Assembly: GCA_949282305.1 (NCBI GenBank)
Contig: CASDPB010000040.1
Span: forward strand, 1 to 64,000
Direction: 5' to 3'
Source: an uncultured Lentisphaeria bacterium
Lineage (GTDB): Bacteria; Verrucomicrobiota; Lentisphaeria; Victivallales; UBA1829
Length of the DNA: 64,000 bases
Shown: positions 25,032-34,504 of the stretch, one piece after another
How positions within the stretch are numbered: the stretch's first letter is position 1
Layout of the letters: every line of letters starts with the position of its first letter
Translations under genes and position numbers: made by a program
Notes under the pieces: model-generated
What the model was told of the DNA's origin: nothing
Databases searched by the model: none
Seen by the model: only the letters and a program-made list of their open reading frames with translations

Positions 25032-26045
25032 ATGTCGAAAGTGACGTTGAAAATGATTGCGGAGCGCTGCGGTGTGTCGTCGGCAGTGGTTTCCGCGTGC
25101 CTGAGCGGGAGAAACAAAAAGATCGGCTGCTCTTCTGCCAAGGCGGAGGAAATCCGGAAAGCGGTTGCCGAGATGAATTATGTGCCCAGCGTCTTCGCCC
25201 GTTCAATCCGGACCAAGGAAGTTCCCATCATCGGGGCACTGTTTTATGCGGAATCCGAGACATGGCAGCTGCACCAGCGGTATTTTCAGGCTCATCTCAT
25301 GGAAATGACGTTTCTGTTCAACCGGGAGGATCTTGAGGTGGCATTTATTCCCTATCATTCCGAAGAGGAACAGCTGAAACGTCTTCAGAGAGTGGTTTCC
25401 AGGGGGATGATCGGAGGCGTCGTCTCCAATATCATGACGCATTCCCATGTCGCTTTCTGCAGTTACCTGAAGGAATGCGGACTGCCGCACATGGTCATGG
25501 GAAAGCCTTCCGTGGAGGGGGTGTATTCTGTGGATTACGATTTGAATGATATGATTTCCGTTCTGAAGCGTCTTTTCCTGGCAAGCGGTCTGAAGCACTG
25601 CTTCCGTGTTTTTGCAAGAAACGGGGAGGTGGTCTTTTTTTCCGGAATATCCGATGCTTTTTCCTGGAATCCCGACAGGATGTTCACTTTGCATGATGTC
25701 ATGGGAATTGCCGATGACGCTTATTTCATCATTCCGGGGCATGAGATTCTGAATTATATGCGTTACAGGGGATTTTCGCCGCCCCATATCCTGCTCTGCG
25801 AACAGGCGTCGGAGTTTCTGATGCCTTCGGCGGAATATGATCTTGTCGTGGCTGATGTTCAGTCGAACCGGATCCATTACATTGCCGCTGCGCTCTCCCG
25901 CTGGATGAAGCACGGGGAAAAACCGGAGAATATTTCCCATATTGTTTCGGATTACGGTTCGATCGAAGTTTTTCCCAGACTGCGCGGGGATGCGCGGACA
26001 CGGGGAAAGAGACGGAATGAAAAAAAACTTGGCGGAAAAAGGTGA
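25032..26045 (+). CDS. LacI family transcriptional regulator
   Basis: A 337-residue regulator. Residues 3-55 are a LacI HTH plus hinge (VTLKMIAERCGVSSAVVSACLSG, then VAEMNYVPSVFARSIRT). The rest is a periplasmic-binding-like effector domain that lacks the most typical LacI motifs, so its ligand cannot be guessed. The C-terminus is basic (RTRGKRRNEKKLGGKR). AAGGA precedes the ATG. It heads the second pseudopilin cassette, with the pseudopilin starting 11 bp downstream, and has a consensus promoter with an operator directly upstream. Confidence 0.88.
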   Translation: MSKVTLKMIAERCGVSSAVVSACLSGRNKKIGCSSAKAEEIRKAVAEMNYVPSVFARSIRTKEVPIIGALFYAESETWQLHQRYFQAHLMEMTFLFNREDLEVAFIPYHSEEEQLKRLQRVVSRGMIGGVVSNIMTHSHVAFCSYLKECGLPHMVMGKPSVEGVYSVDYDLNDMISVLKRLFLASGLKHCFRVFARNGEVVFFSGISDAFSWNPDRMFTLHDVMGIADDAYFIIPGHEILNYMRYRGFSPPHILLCEQASEFLMPSAEYDLVVADVQSNRIHYIAAALSRWMKHGEKPENISHIVSDYGSIEVFPRLRGDARTRGKRRNEKKLGGKR

Positions 26046-26055
26046 GGAAAAAGCA

Positions 26056-26847
26056 ATGCGCCGGAAAACGGATTCATTTACATTGATGGAACTGCTGATT
26101 GTGATTGCGATCATCGCGATTCTGGCGGCGATGCTGCTGCCGGTATTGAGCAGGACGCGGGCGGCGGCATATGGCGTATCCTGCAAAAACACATTGCGCC
26201 AGCTTGCGTTGTGGTCGCAGGGATATCAGGATTTATATCATGACTATATCATGCCGACTGCAAAACGCGGGTATCTGGAGGGATATGCAAGTTCTTATCC
26301 GAACGGCATAATCCGGCGTTGGTTCGAGCTGATGATCTCGCCGAATACGGGGCTTGGAATCCCCGGAATCAGGAGCGGCGTCGGAATCAATCATGCTTAT
26401 GATGCGGGAAATCTGAAAGCGGCGCCGGTTAAATTCTTCATGTGCCCCGCCCATGTCGCGGAATTTGACAGAACCCCGAGACGGTCGGAAGGGGCGGATT
26501 ACATGTATTACTGGCTGACCCCGTTTTCCACTTCATATTCCTACAGTTATTATCTGGGGGCGAACGATGAGTATTCGGGGAGCGACAAGAGGACGCTGAT
26601 TCTTGGAAAATATTCGGGGACTCGCATATCTCCCTCGCGCATCCTGACCTTTTCCGAACAATGGAAGGCGTTGAATATGCTTGGAATTTATGACGGATAC
26701 GGAATTTATCTGATGGAGTCGCAGGGACATAAGTTCAATCCCGCCTGCTATCCGCACAGCGACGGCATGACAAGCGCTTACGGGGACGGGCACGTCGCGT
26801 CTGCAAGGCTGCTGCCGACGGAAAAACTGCATCCGTGGTCGGAATGA
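26056..26847 (+). CDS. Type II secretion-like pseudopilin (DUF1559 type)
   Basis: A 263-residue pseudopilin. The N-terminus has the prepilin peptidase site and helix (DSFTLMELLIV, then [12 protein letters not shown]), with Ser where the residue before the cleavage point is usually Gly. The globular part has CKNTLRQLALW, FFMCPAHVAEF and the family's late HSDGMTSAYGDGHV segment. The start at 26056 is set by GAGGA 7 nt upstream. It is second in its cassette, like its counterpart at 14370-15164. Confidence 0.9.
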   Translation: MRRKTDSFTLMELLIVIAIIAILAAMLLPVLSRTRAAAYGVSCKNTLRQLALWSQGYQDLYHDYIMPTAKRGYLEGYASSYPNGIIRRWFELMISPNTGLGIPGIRSGVGINHAYDAGNLKAAPVKFFMCPAHVAEFDRTPRRSEGADYMYYWLTPFSTSYSYSYYLGANDEYSGSDKRTLILGKYSGTRISPSRILTFSEQWKALNMLGIYDGYGIYLMESQGHKFNPACYPHSDGMTSAYGDGHVASARLLPTEKLHPWSE

Positions 26848-27012
26848 AACGGGGCGCACAGCCAGATTCATTACGGAAAGTGAAAACACCCTGCCGGACA
26901 GGGGGAAAGGAGATTCGGAACGGAGATTGGCATGTTTTCCCGCAGAGAAAAACGGAGCTGAAACGAAAAAGAGAAAATGCCGGTGCTTCCGGCTGAAGGA
27001 GGAGTTTTTTAT

Positions 27013-27555
27013 ATGAATGTTTCCTTGATTCGAGTGATGGCAACCGCGGCCGGACTGTTTCCGGGAATTCTGTTCAGTGCAGACAATCTGCTGAAGAACG
27101 GAAATGTGGAGGAGGTAAAAGACGGACAGCCCCTGTGCTGGTTCAAAGGCAGCACCGGAGGCTCTGTCGCATCCGTTGTGAAAGATGGGGAGAATCACCG
27201 GCTTCACCTGAAGAAAGTCAATGACGGCAAAAGTACATTTGCCGCCTGGATACAGGATGTGACGGTCAGACCCGGTACGGAATACCGGCTTTCCGGCATT
27301 GCCGAAGGGGAGGGGCGGCTTTTCTGGTATGAACTGGATGAAAACAGGAAATTTTTAAAACAGATACGCGGCGTGACCTTTAAGAACAGTGCGAAATCAC
27401 CGGTTTCCACTGTGTTCCGGACGTCCCCGAAAACCGGAATCTGCCAGATCCGGTTCGAGATTTACGGCAGGGAACGTGCCGCGGAAGGTTTTCTGGATGA
27501 CGTCTGTTTCGAGGAACTGCAGGGCGATTCAGACGGTAAGTCAAAGGGCATGTGA
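27013..27555 (+). CDS. Small secreted lectin-like protein
   Basis: A 180-residue protein with a signal peptide (cleavage near ILFSA). The mature part begins NLLKNGNVEEVKDGQPLCWF, a carbohydrate-binding jelly-roll opening. It continues with strands typical of such domains (VTVRPGTEYRLSGIAEG, CQIRFEIYGRERAAEGFLDDV). AAGGAGG lies 9 nt before the ATG. It is the equivalent of the 13632-14264 gene in the other cassette and is followed after 18 bp by a large secreted protein. Confidence 0.65.
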   Translation: MNVSLIRVMATAAGLFPGILFSADNLLKNGNVEEVKDGQPLCWFKGSTGGSVASVVKDGENHRLHLKKVNDGKSTFAAWIQDVTVRPGTEYRLSGIAEGEGRLFWYELDENRKFLKQIRGVTFKNSAKSPVSTVFRTSPKTGICQIRFEIYGRERAAEGFLDDVCFEELQGDSDGKSKGM

Positions 27556-27573
27556 GCTTCAGGAGGTTTTGAT

Positions 27574-30234
27574 ATGAAAAACAGCATCTTGCCGCTGCTT
27601 GTTCTGTCGGCGTTGTGTTCCGGGGGGATTGCGGAGGAGCGTTTTGCGGAGAAGCCGCGGTCTGTCGATCTGCCGCAGATACGGCTTCAGCCGGCAGAAC
27701 CCGGAAAATCATGGAAAGAACTGCCCTATGTCGAAGACAATCCGCTTCCGGAGTTTACGGAGGAGGAGAAGCGAGTCGGGATGATGCTGTTCACACGTCC
27801 GCTGACGGCTCCGGTTTACCCACAGACACGTCCGGCGCCCTGGGAGCGGACAAGCCGGCTCTGCACCTTTGCCGCGCAAGGACAGACCGCCACGCTGAAT
27901 TTTGCCGTGTTTCCCGTACATGCTCTCAATGGATTGACGGCGGTTGCCGAATATCCGTTCAGGGACGGGGGGGAACTGCGGCAGATTGTTTATGCCGACT
28001 ACCGGTATCCGCATTACACTACAACGGGAACCTTCCGCCGCTCGCCGGGCTGGATGGTGCCCGCGGGACGCTGTGATGTCCCCGGGCTGGAACCGCAGCG
28101 CTATGTCCTGAATCTCCGGATCCCGGAGGAGGCGGAACCGGGAATTTATCCGGGCAGAATTCTGCTCTGGCATTCCGGGTTTGACAAGGCGCTGGTGCTT
28201 CCTTACAGCATACGGGTTCTTCCCTACCGGCTTTCCCGCGATCCGGGGAAACATATCAGTGCTTATGCGTATGGAGTCCGTCAGCTCGGGAATGGACGCG
28301 AACACGGCGGCGATCCCGCATGGCTGGAAAAGGCTTCGGTGAACGATTTCCGGAGAATGAAGGAATACGGATTCACGCATCCGCCGACGCTGTTCATCAA
28401 CTATACTCCGGCGGACGGCGGCGGCTTTTACATTCAGGACTTTGAAAAACTCCGGGACGAATGGCAGAAGGCGGGACTTTCCGCGCCCCGCCTGATTGCC
28501 CTCGGGGCTTTTACATCGCAGCTGTATCAGAAATACATGGGCGGAGCTCCGGTAAAAAGCCAGCTTGAAATGCCGCCGGATACATTCTTCGCGGAGCTGG
28601 AGCGGCTCGCCCGGAAGTTCAAGAAAGCGTATGACAAGGCGGGACTGCCGGAGCTGTATGTGCTTGCCGTGGATGAGCCGATGCCGGACGGAGTGGAATA
28701 TGTGAAGCGGATTTACCGTGCATTGAAAAATGCCGGTCTGAAGACCTTTATCACATCCTGCCCGTTCCGGAAAGAGATTGACGAATATGTCGATGTCTGG
28801 CTGGATCAGGGATTTGATCCGCTGGAAACGGTTCGGAATTCGGAGAAAGCGGAGTTCTGGTGTTACCCGAATCATAATGTCTACGAGCTCAGGAACACGG
28901 CAGTCATGACACGCGGCGGGCGCATGACCTACGGATTCGGATTCTGGCGCAGTGGCTACTCTGCGATGATTCCCTGGATGTGGAGCTGGAACGAAAGCAA
29001 GCCGGTTCCCGGGATTGCTTTCGGCGGGCAGAGGCTGACGGATTCCGGGGATGAACTGATCGAATGGGAATGGGAGTCCATCCGGGAGGGAATTGTCGAC
29101 GGGATGTATCTGTACACGCTGCAGGAGGCGATCGTCCGGCGTGAGGATACAGACAGTCCGCAGCTGCGTTCTTTGCTGAAAGACGCCCGGAACCTGCTTC
29201 AGAAAATATGGAATTCCATTCCCCCGGAACCGAAGTATTTTGCAGACAACCACTGGGCGGACGGAGAGTTTGATTCCCGCCGTGCCGAACTTGCCTCCAT
29301 GATCCTCAGACTGAAAAAATATCCGGAGACCAGCCGGAAAAATGCTCCGTCGATTCTGGCGGATGTCTCCGGCAGGTTTGTGCCGCAGGACGCAGCGGCG
29401 TTTTTTGAAGCCGAAGAGAAGGCAGGCAACCTCTTCCGTATGCCGGTTCCGCTGTCCGCATGGGGAAGCAACGGCGAGGACGAAGGGAGTGTTTCCGTTG
29501 CGCCGGATGGTATTGTCGATTTCCGGATCAATGTGGATCACAAGCACATCGGAAATTCCAACGGCTATTACCGGGGAACGCCGTCTCTTGTTGCTGCGTT
29601 TCCCGGAAAACTTGATATGACGAATTACGGTTTCCTTTCCTACAGGATGAAAGTCTCTTCCAGCCGTCATATTGTCCAGGGGGTGAAATGGCCGTATCAG
29701 CTTCTCTTCTTTTCCGTGGATGACGCCGGAAGAACGACGCAGGGGTCGATTGATCCCGTTACGACGATCGAGCCGGGAATATGGCATCACAATCTGTATC
29801 TGCTCAATACCTCCCTCGGCTCCGGGGAGATGAGCAGGATTGCAGGATTCTGGTTTTATTTCAGAGAGGTGAATTATGACCACGGCGACAGGCTTGCTGT
29901 GCAGCTCCGCGATGTCTGCCTCATCGGGGCGAAAAGGCCGCTGGTGCAGACGATGTCCGCCGATACCGCGGCTGCTCCGGCGCGGGAAATCCGCTGGCGT
30001 GCAGGTCTGTTTGGAAAAATGGAAAAACCAGTGAATGCCAGACTTGTCCTCTCCGATTCGGACGGCAACAGGATTGTGGCGGAACAAATCATGATTGACC
30101 GCAGTTCCATGGGAGGAAGGTTTGCCTGTGAACGGGCGCTGAAACCGGGAGACTATGTTCTCGGAATCGACCTGCTTGAGTCCGGCAGAACATATCAGAG
30201 GCAGACATGCCGGTTCAAGGTCGTGGAGCTGTGA
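27574..30234 (+). CDS. Large secreted glycoside hydrolase-like protein (DUF4091 type)
   Basis: An 886-residue exported protein with a signal peptide of about 20 residues. An N-terminal beta-sandwich (about 60-220) precedes a TIM-barrel region (about 230-540). The barrel ends in the DUF4091-like pattern ELIEWEWESIREGIVDGMYLY. Candidate acidic residues lie in VLAVDEPMPDGVEY. The C-terminal third (about 600-886) looks like carbohydrate-binding and Ig-like domains. AGGAGG precedes the ATG. It is the last gene of the second cassette. Substrate unknown. Confidence 0.78.
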   Translation: MKNSILPLLVLSALCSGGIAEERFAEKPRSVDLPQIRLQPAEPGKSWKELPYVEDNPLPEFTEEEKRVGMMLFTRPLTAPVYPQTRPAPWERTSRLCTFAAQGQTATLNFAVFPVHALNGLTAVAEYPFRDGGELRQIVYADYRYPHYTTTGTFRRSPGWMVPAGRCDVPGLEPQRYVLNLRIPEEAEPGIYPGRILLWHSGFDKALVLPYSIRVLPYRLSRDPGKHISAYAYGVRQLGNGREHGGDPAWLEKASVNDFRRMKEYGFTHPPTLFINYTPADGGGFYIQDFEKLRDEWQKAGLSAPRLIALGAFTSQLYQKYMGGAPVKSQLEMPPDTFFAELERLARKFKKAYDKAGLPELYVLAVDEPMPDGVEYVKRIYRALKNAGLKTFITSCPFRKEIDEYVDVWLDQGFDPLETVRNSEKAEFWCYPNHNVYELRNTAVMTRGGRMTYGFGFWRSGYSAMIPWMWSWNESKPVPGIAFGGQRLTDSGDELIEWEWESIREGIVDGMYLYTLQEAIVRREDTDSPQLRSLLKDARNLLQKIWNSIPPEPKYFADNHWADGEFDSRRAELASMILRLKKYPETSRKNAPSILADVSGRFVPQDAAAFFEAEEKAGNLFRMPVPLSAWGSNGEDEGSVSVAPDGIVDFRINVDHKHIGNSNGYYRGTPSLVAAFPGKLDMTNYGFLSYRMKVSSSRHIVQGVKWPYQLLFFSVDDAGRTTQGSIDPVTTIEPGIWHHNLYLLNTSLGSGEMSRIAGFWFYFREVNYDHGDRLAVQLRDVCLIGAKRPLVQTMSADTAAAPAREIRWRAGLFGKMEKPVNARLVLSDSDGNRIVAEQIMIDRSSMGGRFACERALKPGDYVLGIDLLESGRTYQRQTCRFKVVEL

Positions 30235-30290
30235 CGGTACGCTGTCCCCTGCGCAGATGCGGAGGCCGCCGCGGCATGGAGACATGATGT

Positions 30291-31082
30291 TTACAGACGG
30301 ATGTTGTTGCGGTATGCCGAGGGGGGACAGCCGATTCTTTTCCGGAAGAAACGGGTGAAGTCCGAGGCATCCCGGAAACCGCACCTGTCCGCGATTTCCT
30401 TGATGCTTTCCACGCCGGTGGAAAGCATTTCCAGCGCGGCGTCGAGACGTGCCGTCAGGCAGAATTCATGGAGCGGACAGCCGCAGAGTTCATGAAAAAG
30501 AAAACGGAAGTGGTCGTAGGAGATCCCGAGCCTGGAGGCAATCCTGCGGAAATCGTAAGTGACGGCGGGATTTTCCCGTATTTCCCGGGCCAGTTCCAGA
30601 ATCGTCTGAGAGAATCTGTTCCGGTTTTGCCTGGAATAGTGAAGACGGTGGATTTCCGCAACAAACTGTTCCGCCAGAATGGCGGTTTCCACCTGTATTT
30701 CCGGCCGGCGGTCCTGTCTGTTCCTGAGCTTTTCCAGTTTTTTCACAATGTCAAGAAACGGAAGTGGATTGACCAGAGGAAGGAGGTCATATTCGGAAAG
30801 TTCCTGCAGTCCTTCCAGCATTCTCCGGAAACGTTCTCCTGTGGCTCCGAACCAGGTGTTGGTGCGGACCGTCCCCGGCAGGGTCTGCCAGGCGCAGACG
30901 CGGTCCGGCACAGACCAGTAGACAAACGGAGTATCCACTTTTATTGTTTTTCCGTCGAGGATGCGGACTGCGCTGTCCTGCATGATTCCGAGGGCACCGA
31001 TTTCCACACGGACAGGCTTTCGGTTTTCACTGGTCGTCAGAGACGAGACGCCGAGAATGCTGATGTCAGAAAAGTATGTCAT
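30291..31082 (-). CDS. AraC family transcriptional regulator
   Basis: A 263-residue regulator. The C-terminal domain (about 165-260) has both AraC helix-turn-helix motifs: FRRIASRLGISYDHFRFLF, then SIKEIADRCGFRDASDFTRFF and a C-terminal IGCPPSAYR. The N-terminal part is a sensor domain of unknown ligand, probably cupin-like. It converges on the DUF4091-type gene and is divergent from the amidohydrolase, about 125 bp apart. It may control either. Confidence 0.92.
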   Translation of the reverse strand: MTYFSDISILGVSSLTTSENRKPVRVEIGALGIMQDSAVRILDGKTIKVDTPFVYWSVPDRVCAWQTLPGTVRTNTWFGATGERFRRMLEGLQELSEYDLLPLVNPLPFLDIVKKLEKLRNRQDRRPEIQVETAILAEQFVAEIHRLHYSRQNRNRFSQTILELAREIRENPAVTYDFRRIASRLGISYDHFRFLFHELCGCPLHEFCLTARLDAALEMLSTGVESIKEIADRCGFRDASDFTRFFRKRIGCPPSAYRNNIRL

Positions 31083-31207
31083 ATTTTATTCTGATTTTCC
31101 ATAAAAATGCATGGAATTCCCTGTTTCTGCTTCTTGATGAACGGATGAAACCGCTGCATAATATAATAGAGATTCCGCATAAAAACAATGGAGAAGGAGA
31201 AAAGAAA

Positions 31208-32023
31208 ATGAAAGAGACGTTTGTTGAGACACATGCACACCTGGCACATGAATTTGCATATTCGGAACTGGACAAGGTCGCTGAATCGGGATTGTTTGAG
31301 AAGATATGGCTTCATTCCATCGAATGCGTCAATTCTCCCCGCCATTCCGGAAACAAGGCGGTGCTTGAAGTCGCCCGGCACTATCCCGGCCTGTTCGAGC
31401 CGTTTGCATTCTGCCGTCTGGATGGTTCTCCCGATCAGGTCGCCGCTTTCAAGGACGCGGGATTTACAGGGCTGAAACTGATCTATCCCCCCATGGATTA
31501 TGATGACCCCGCCTGTTTCCCGATTTACGAACAGGCGGAAAAATATGAAATGCCCTGCTTCTTCCATGTGGGCATCATCGCGAAACGCACCTCCGGAGAA
31601 CTGCTTTTCCCGGGGCAGCTTGCGACTCCCCGCAGGATGCGGCCCAGTATGCTTGATACCATTTCCGCCGAGTTTCCCCGGCTGAAGCTGGTTGCCGGGC
31701 ACATGGGGGTTCCGTGGTGCGGCGAACTCTTTGAAACTCTCTGGTATTATCCGAATGTCCGTTGCTGCGTATGCGGACTTTCCGACTACAAATGGCTGGT
31801 CGAGTTTCTCGGCGCCTCTTCCTCCGAACAGGTGCCTTATTATAGGAAAATGATGTTTGCAAGTGATGCCGCATATGGTTTGCCGGGCGTCCTTGAGAGC
31901 GTTGTGAAAAGAGCGGTGTTTTTCAGGATGTTCTTTGAGGAGGTCGGTGCCTGCTGTCCTTGGGGAACTCATGGGGAGGAGTTCATGAGGGAAAACGCAC
32001 TGGATTTCCTGAACCGCGGGTAA
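31208..32023 (+). CDS. Amidohydrolase-family TIM-barrel metal hydrolase
   Basis: A 271-residue protein of the amidohydrolase_2 type. Metal ligands are HxH in ETHAHLAHE, a His in CFFHVGI, a His in AGHMGVPW and an Asp in FASDAAYG. Related enzymes hydrolyse or decarboxylate small cyclic acids and lactones; the substrate here is not apparent. The start at 31208 has AAGGAG upstream. A TATAAT box at 31162-31167 without a good -35 suggests an activated promoter, which would suit the divergent AraC regulator. Confidence 0.85.
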   Translation: MKETFVETHAHLAHEFAYSELDKVAESGLFEKIWLHSIECVNSPRHSGNKAVLEVARHYPGLFEPFAFCRLDGSPDQVAAFKDAGFTGLKLIYPPMDYDDPACFPIYEQAEKYEMPCFFHVGIIAKRTSGELLFPGQLATPRRMRPSMLDTISAEFPRLKLVAGHMGVPWCGELFETLWYYPNVRCCVCGLSDYKWLVEFLGASSSEQVPYYRKMMFASDAAYGLPGVLESVVKRAVFFRMFFEEVGACCPWGTHGEEFMRENALDFLNRG

Positions 32024-32037
32024 ACGGCGTTTTTTCT

Positions 32038-33855
32038 TCAGTGCCGGCGGACTTCGGTGCCGTCCAGTCTGCGGGTGCCGAGAAGAGTCCGGGCTTTGTC
32101 GAACGGCATTTCATAGGAGGGCAGGGCGATTCGGATTTGAGGAGAACCGAAGGAATGCTGAATGCCCATGAGGTCGAGCAGGAGCTCAAAAGTCAGATCG
32201 TTGGTAAAGATGCGGTCTGCATTGGCGCGTAGTGTCGCTTCCAGTTCAGGACGTTCCCTGCGCAGGGACACGGAAAGATAGAGCAGCATCGGAATTTCTG
32301 CGATTTCCTGCTCATAGGCATCCGCGCCATGACCGATTCCGGGTTTCTCCGAATGATCCGACAGATAGACTGCGGCTTTCACACGCGGATTCCGACGCAG
32401 GATTGAAAAGATTTTTTCAAGGACGCCGTCCACATACAGAACGCTCTTGTCATAGGGATGCCATGGGAGATCCTTCCTGAATCCCCTTGGATAGCGGCGT
32501 GCGTAAGGGCCGTGATTGCCCATGAGGTGAAGGACGATGAAAGAACGCTTTGAATTCAGATGCTGCGAAAGCGGTTCGAGCAGTGCTTCGTCCGGACGTG
32601 TCCGCCAGAGAATGAAGTCTTCCATGGTGTTGAGCCATAGACATTGGTCAGCCCCGGAGGCCAGCGCTGCGACGGGCGAATCGAAACGTCCGTGCGGATA
32701 CTGGTTGCTCAGGAAGACCGTGCGGTAGGAACAGTAGTTCAGAACGTCGAAAATGCTTGGAGGAATTCCCGTTTTCGATTTGACATACTGGTTGCGGGCT
32801 GTCAGCAGACAGGAAATGACCTGCATGGTCTGCACGTGGCACGAAAATGCGTTTTTCATAAGAATGAAATCCGGATTCCGTGCCGCGGCTTTCATGAACG
32901 GCGTGGTGTCGTGCTCATAGCCGTATGCGCTGCAGCGGTTTTTGTTGTGGGATTCTCCGATAATCAGGACGTAAATCCCATCCTCGCCGCTGTTCTTCCG
33001 GACGTGTCTTCTTACGGCATCCCGGCGTTTTTCTTCGGATGCGGCATATTCCTCAATGACGGTGAAATACTGCAGACTGTCTGTAAAAAGAACTTTTGTG
33101 CGGTTCAGGGCGTCAATTCCCGTAAGCTCATTGTACAGAGCCGGGGAAATGCACAGGAGAATCAGGACAATGCAGCAGGAGGTCTCCCGGGAATTTTTCC
33201 GGACTGCTCCGATCCGGTTCAGCAGGAACAGCCCCGCGGCGGCGAGAATCAGGAGAAGGAACAGCAGCAGACAGAAGGAGTGCGTGAAAAAATAATGGAT
33301 GCCTTCCGCCAGTTCCGTCTGATAGACCGCCTGAATGGAGTCATAAGTGAACTTGCGTCCGTTTACAATGTGATGCGCGATGACTGCCAGGGGAAGCAGA
33401 TACAGAGGGAATCCGAGGAGCAGCGTCGGCAGAATCCGGAGAATGCGGTGAATGCGTCCCAGAAGATCGCCGCATACTGTGTCGACTCCCCAGCACCAGA
33501 CGGCAAGGAGCATTGCAAAATACAGCTGGTAGACGGCATAAAACCGTTCGATCGGAGAAAAATTGAGCCATTCGCAGAGCAGAAGAACCGGAGGAAAGGC
33601 AAAATAAATCATCCGGTTCCATGCGTCGCGGCGGATCAGTGCGCCGGACAGTGCGCCGGCATAAAGCGCCGCGGTGATGAAAAAGGGGAGGATCGTGCGG
33701 GGATCAATATAGTATCTCCGGCAGAGGAGAACATAGATTGCACTCAGAAGACAGACCGCGCCGAAGACCCTGCCGAAGATGTTCCGATGCTTCCGGATCA
33801 TTCCGTTCAGAGAAATCCGGAATTTTTTGACGGCTGTGAGGCAACGGTTCAACAT
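32038..33855 (-). CDS. Membrane sulfatase-fold phosphoethanolamine transferase (EptA-like)
   Basis: A 605-residue inner-membrane enzyme with about five N-terminal helices (about 25-235) and an exported alkaline-phosphatase-fold catalytic domain (about 290-590). Metal and catalytic features are IIGESHNKNRCSAYGY, the probable nucleophile Thr in SCHVQTMQV, HLMGNHGPYA and LSDHSEKPG. Relatives move phosphoethanolamine from phosphatidylethanolamine to lipid A or other glycans. The target here is unknown. It begins 14 bp after coaB ends upstream on the same strand. Confidence 0.87.
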   Translation of the reverse strand: MLNRCLTAVKKFRISLNGMIRKHRNIFGRVFGAVCLLSAIYVLLCRRYYIDPRTILPFFITAALYAGALSGALIRRDAWNRMIYFAFPPVLLLCEWLNFSPIERFYAVYQLYFAMLLAVWCWGVDTVCGDLLGRIHRILRILPTLLLGFPLYLLPLAVIAHHIVNGRKFTYDSIQAVYQTELAEGIHYFFTHSFCLLLFLLLILAAAGLFLLNRIGAVRKNSRETSCCIVLILLCISPALYNELTGIDALNRTKVLFTDSLQYFTVIEEYAASEEKRRDAVRRHVRKNSGEDGIYVLIIGESHNKNRCSAYGYEHDTTPFMKAAARNPDFILMKNAFSCHVQTMQVISCLLTARNQYVKSKTGIPPSIFDVLNYCSYRTVFLSNQYPHGRFDSPVAALASGADQCLWLNTMEDFILWRTRPDEALLEPLSQHLNSKRSFIVLHLMGNHGPYARRYPRGFRKDLPWHPYDKSVLYVDGVLEKIFSILRRNPRVKAAVYLSDHSEKPGIGHGADAYEQEIAEIPMLLYLSVSLRRERPELEATLRANADRIFTNDLTFELLLDLMGIQHSFGSPQIRIALPSYEMPFDKARTLLGTRRLDGTEVRRH

Positions 33856-33868
33856 GCGGCACCTCTTT

Positions 33869-34504
33869 TCACCGCAGGTTCAGTATCAATGCCAGAAGTT
33901 CCGCCGCGAGTTCCTTTTTGGGTTTGAGCTCCAGATTGAAACGGCGTCCGTCGGAGGCATAAAGCGTAATTGCATTGTTGTCGGACGCAAAGCCGCGTCC
34001 GGGTCTGCCGACTTCGTTTGCCGCAATCCAGTCGAAATTTTTTGCCTTCATTTTCTTGAGCGCGTTGGCTTCCAGATCATCTGTTTCCGCCGCAAATCCG
34101 ACGAGTATCTGATTGCCGCGCTTGCGCTTGCCGAGGGAAAGCGCAATGTCTTCCGTCCGTTCCAGTTCCAGAAAGAGATTGCCCTCCGTTTTCTTGAGTT
34201 TGGTCCGGGCGCAGGCGACCGGGCGGTAATCCGCAACGGCTGCGGAGAGAATGATTAGTTCCGCATCCGCCATGGCGCGTTTCATTGCCTGTGCCATCTG
34301 TGCGGCGGTCTCTATCCCGACGAATCCGGCGAGACCTTCCGGCGGCGGAATGGCAACGGGTCCCGAAACTAAAGTGACGGCATGTCCGAGCCTGACCGCG
34401 GCTTCCGCGATGGCATATCCCATTTTGCCGGAAGAATGGTTGGTGATGAAACGCACCGGATCGATGCTTTCGCGCGTCGGCCCCGCATTGATCAGAACGT
34501 TCAT
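33869..34504 (-). CDS. coaB: Phosphopantothenate-cysteine ligase, stand-alone CoaB
   Basis: A 211-residue protein matching the C-terminal half of CoaBC, which joins cysteine to phosphopantothenate in coenzyme A synthesis. It shows [37 protein letters not shown] and [10 protein letters not shown]. The flavin-dependent decarboxylase half (CoaC) is absent, so it must be encoded elsewhere. The ATG at 34504 overlaps the nadK stop (ATGA), which fixes the start. Confidence 0.92.
   Translation of the reverse strand: MNVLINAGPTRESIDPVRFITNHSSGKMGYAIAEAAVRLGHAVTLVSGPVAIPPPEGLAGFVGIETAAQMAQAMKRAMADAELIILSAAVADYRPVACARTKLKKTEGNLFLELERTEDIALSLGKRKRGNQILVGFAAETDDLEANALKKMKAKNFDWIAANEVGRPGRGFASDNNAITLYASDGRRFNLELKPKKELAAELLALILNLR

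Noticed and set aside
27709-30384. 891-codon minus-strand frame
   Set aside because: Antisense to the DUF4091-type gene; no signal peptide or domain.
31101-31195. Two similar ATAAAAA...ATGGA stretches between the AraC regulator and amidohydrolase genes
   Set aside because: They differ in spacing and one overlaps the ribosome-binding region, so chance similarity is likely.
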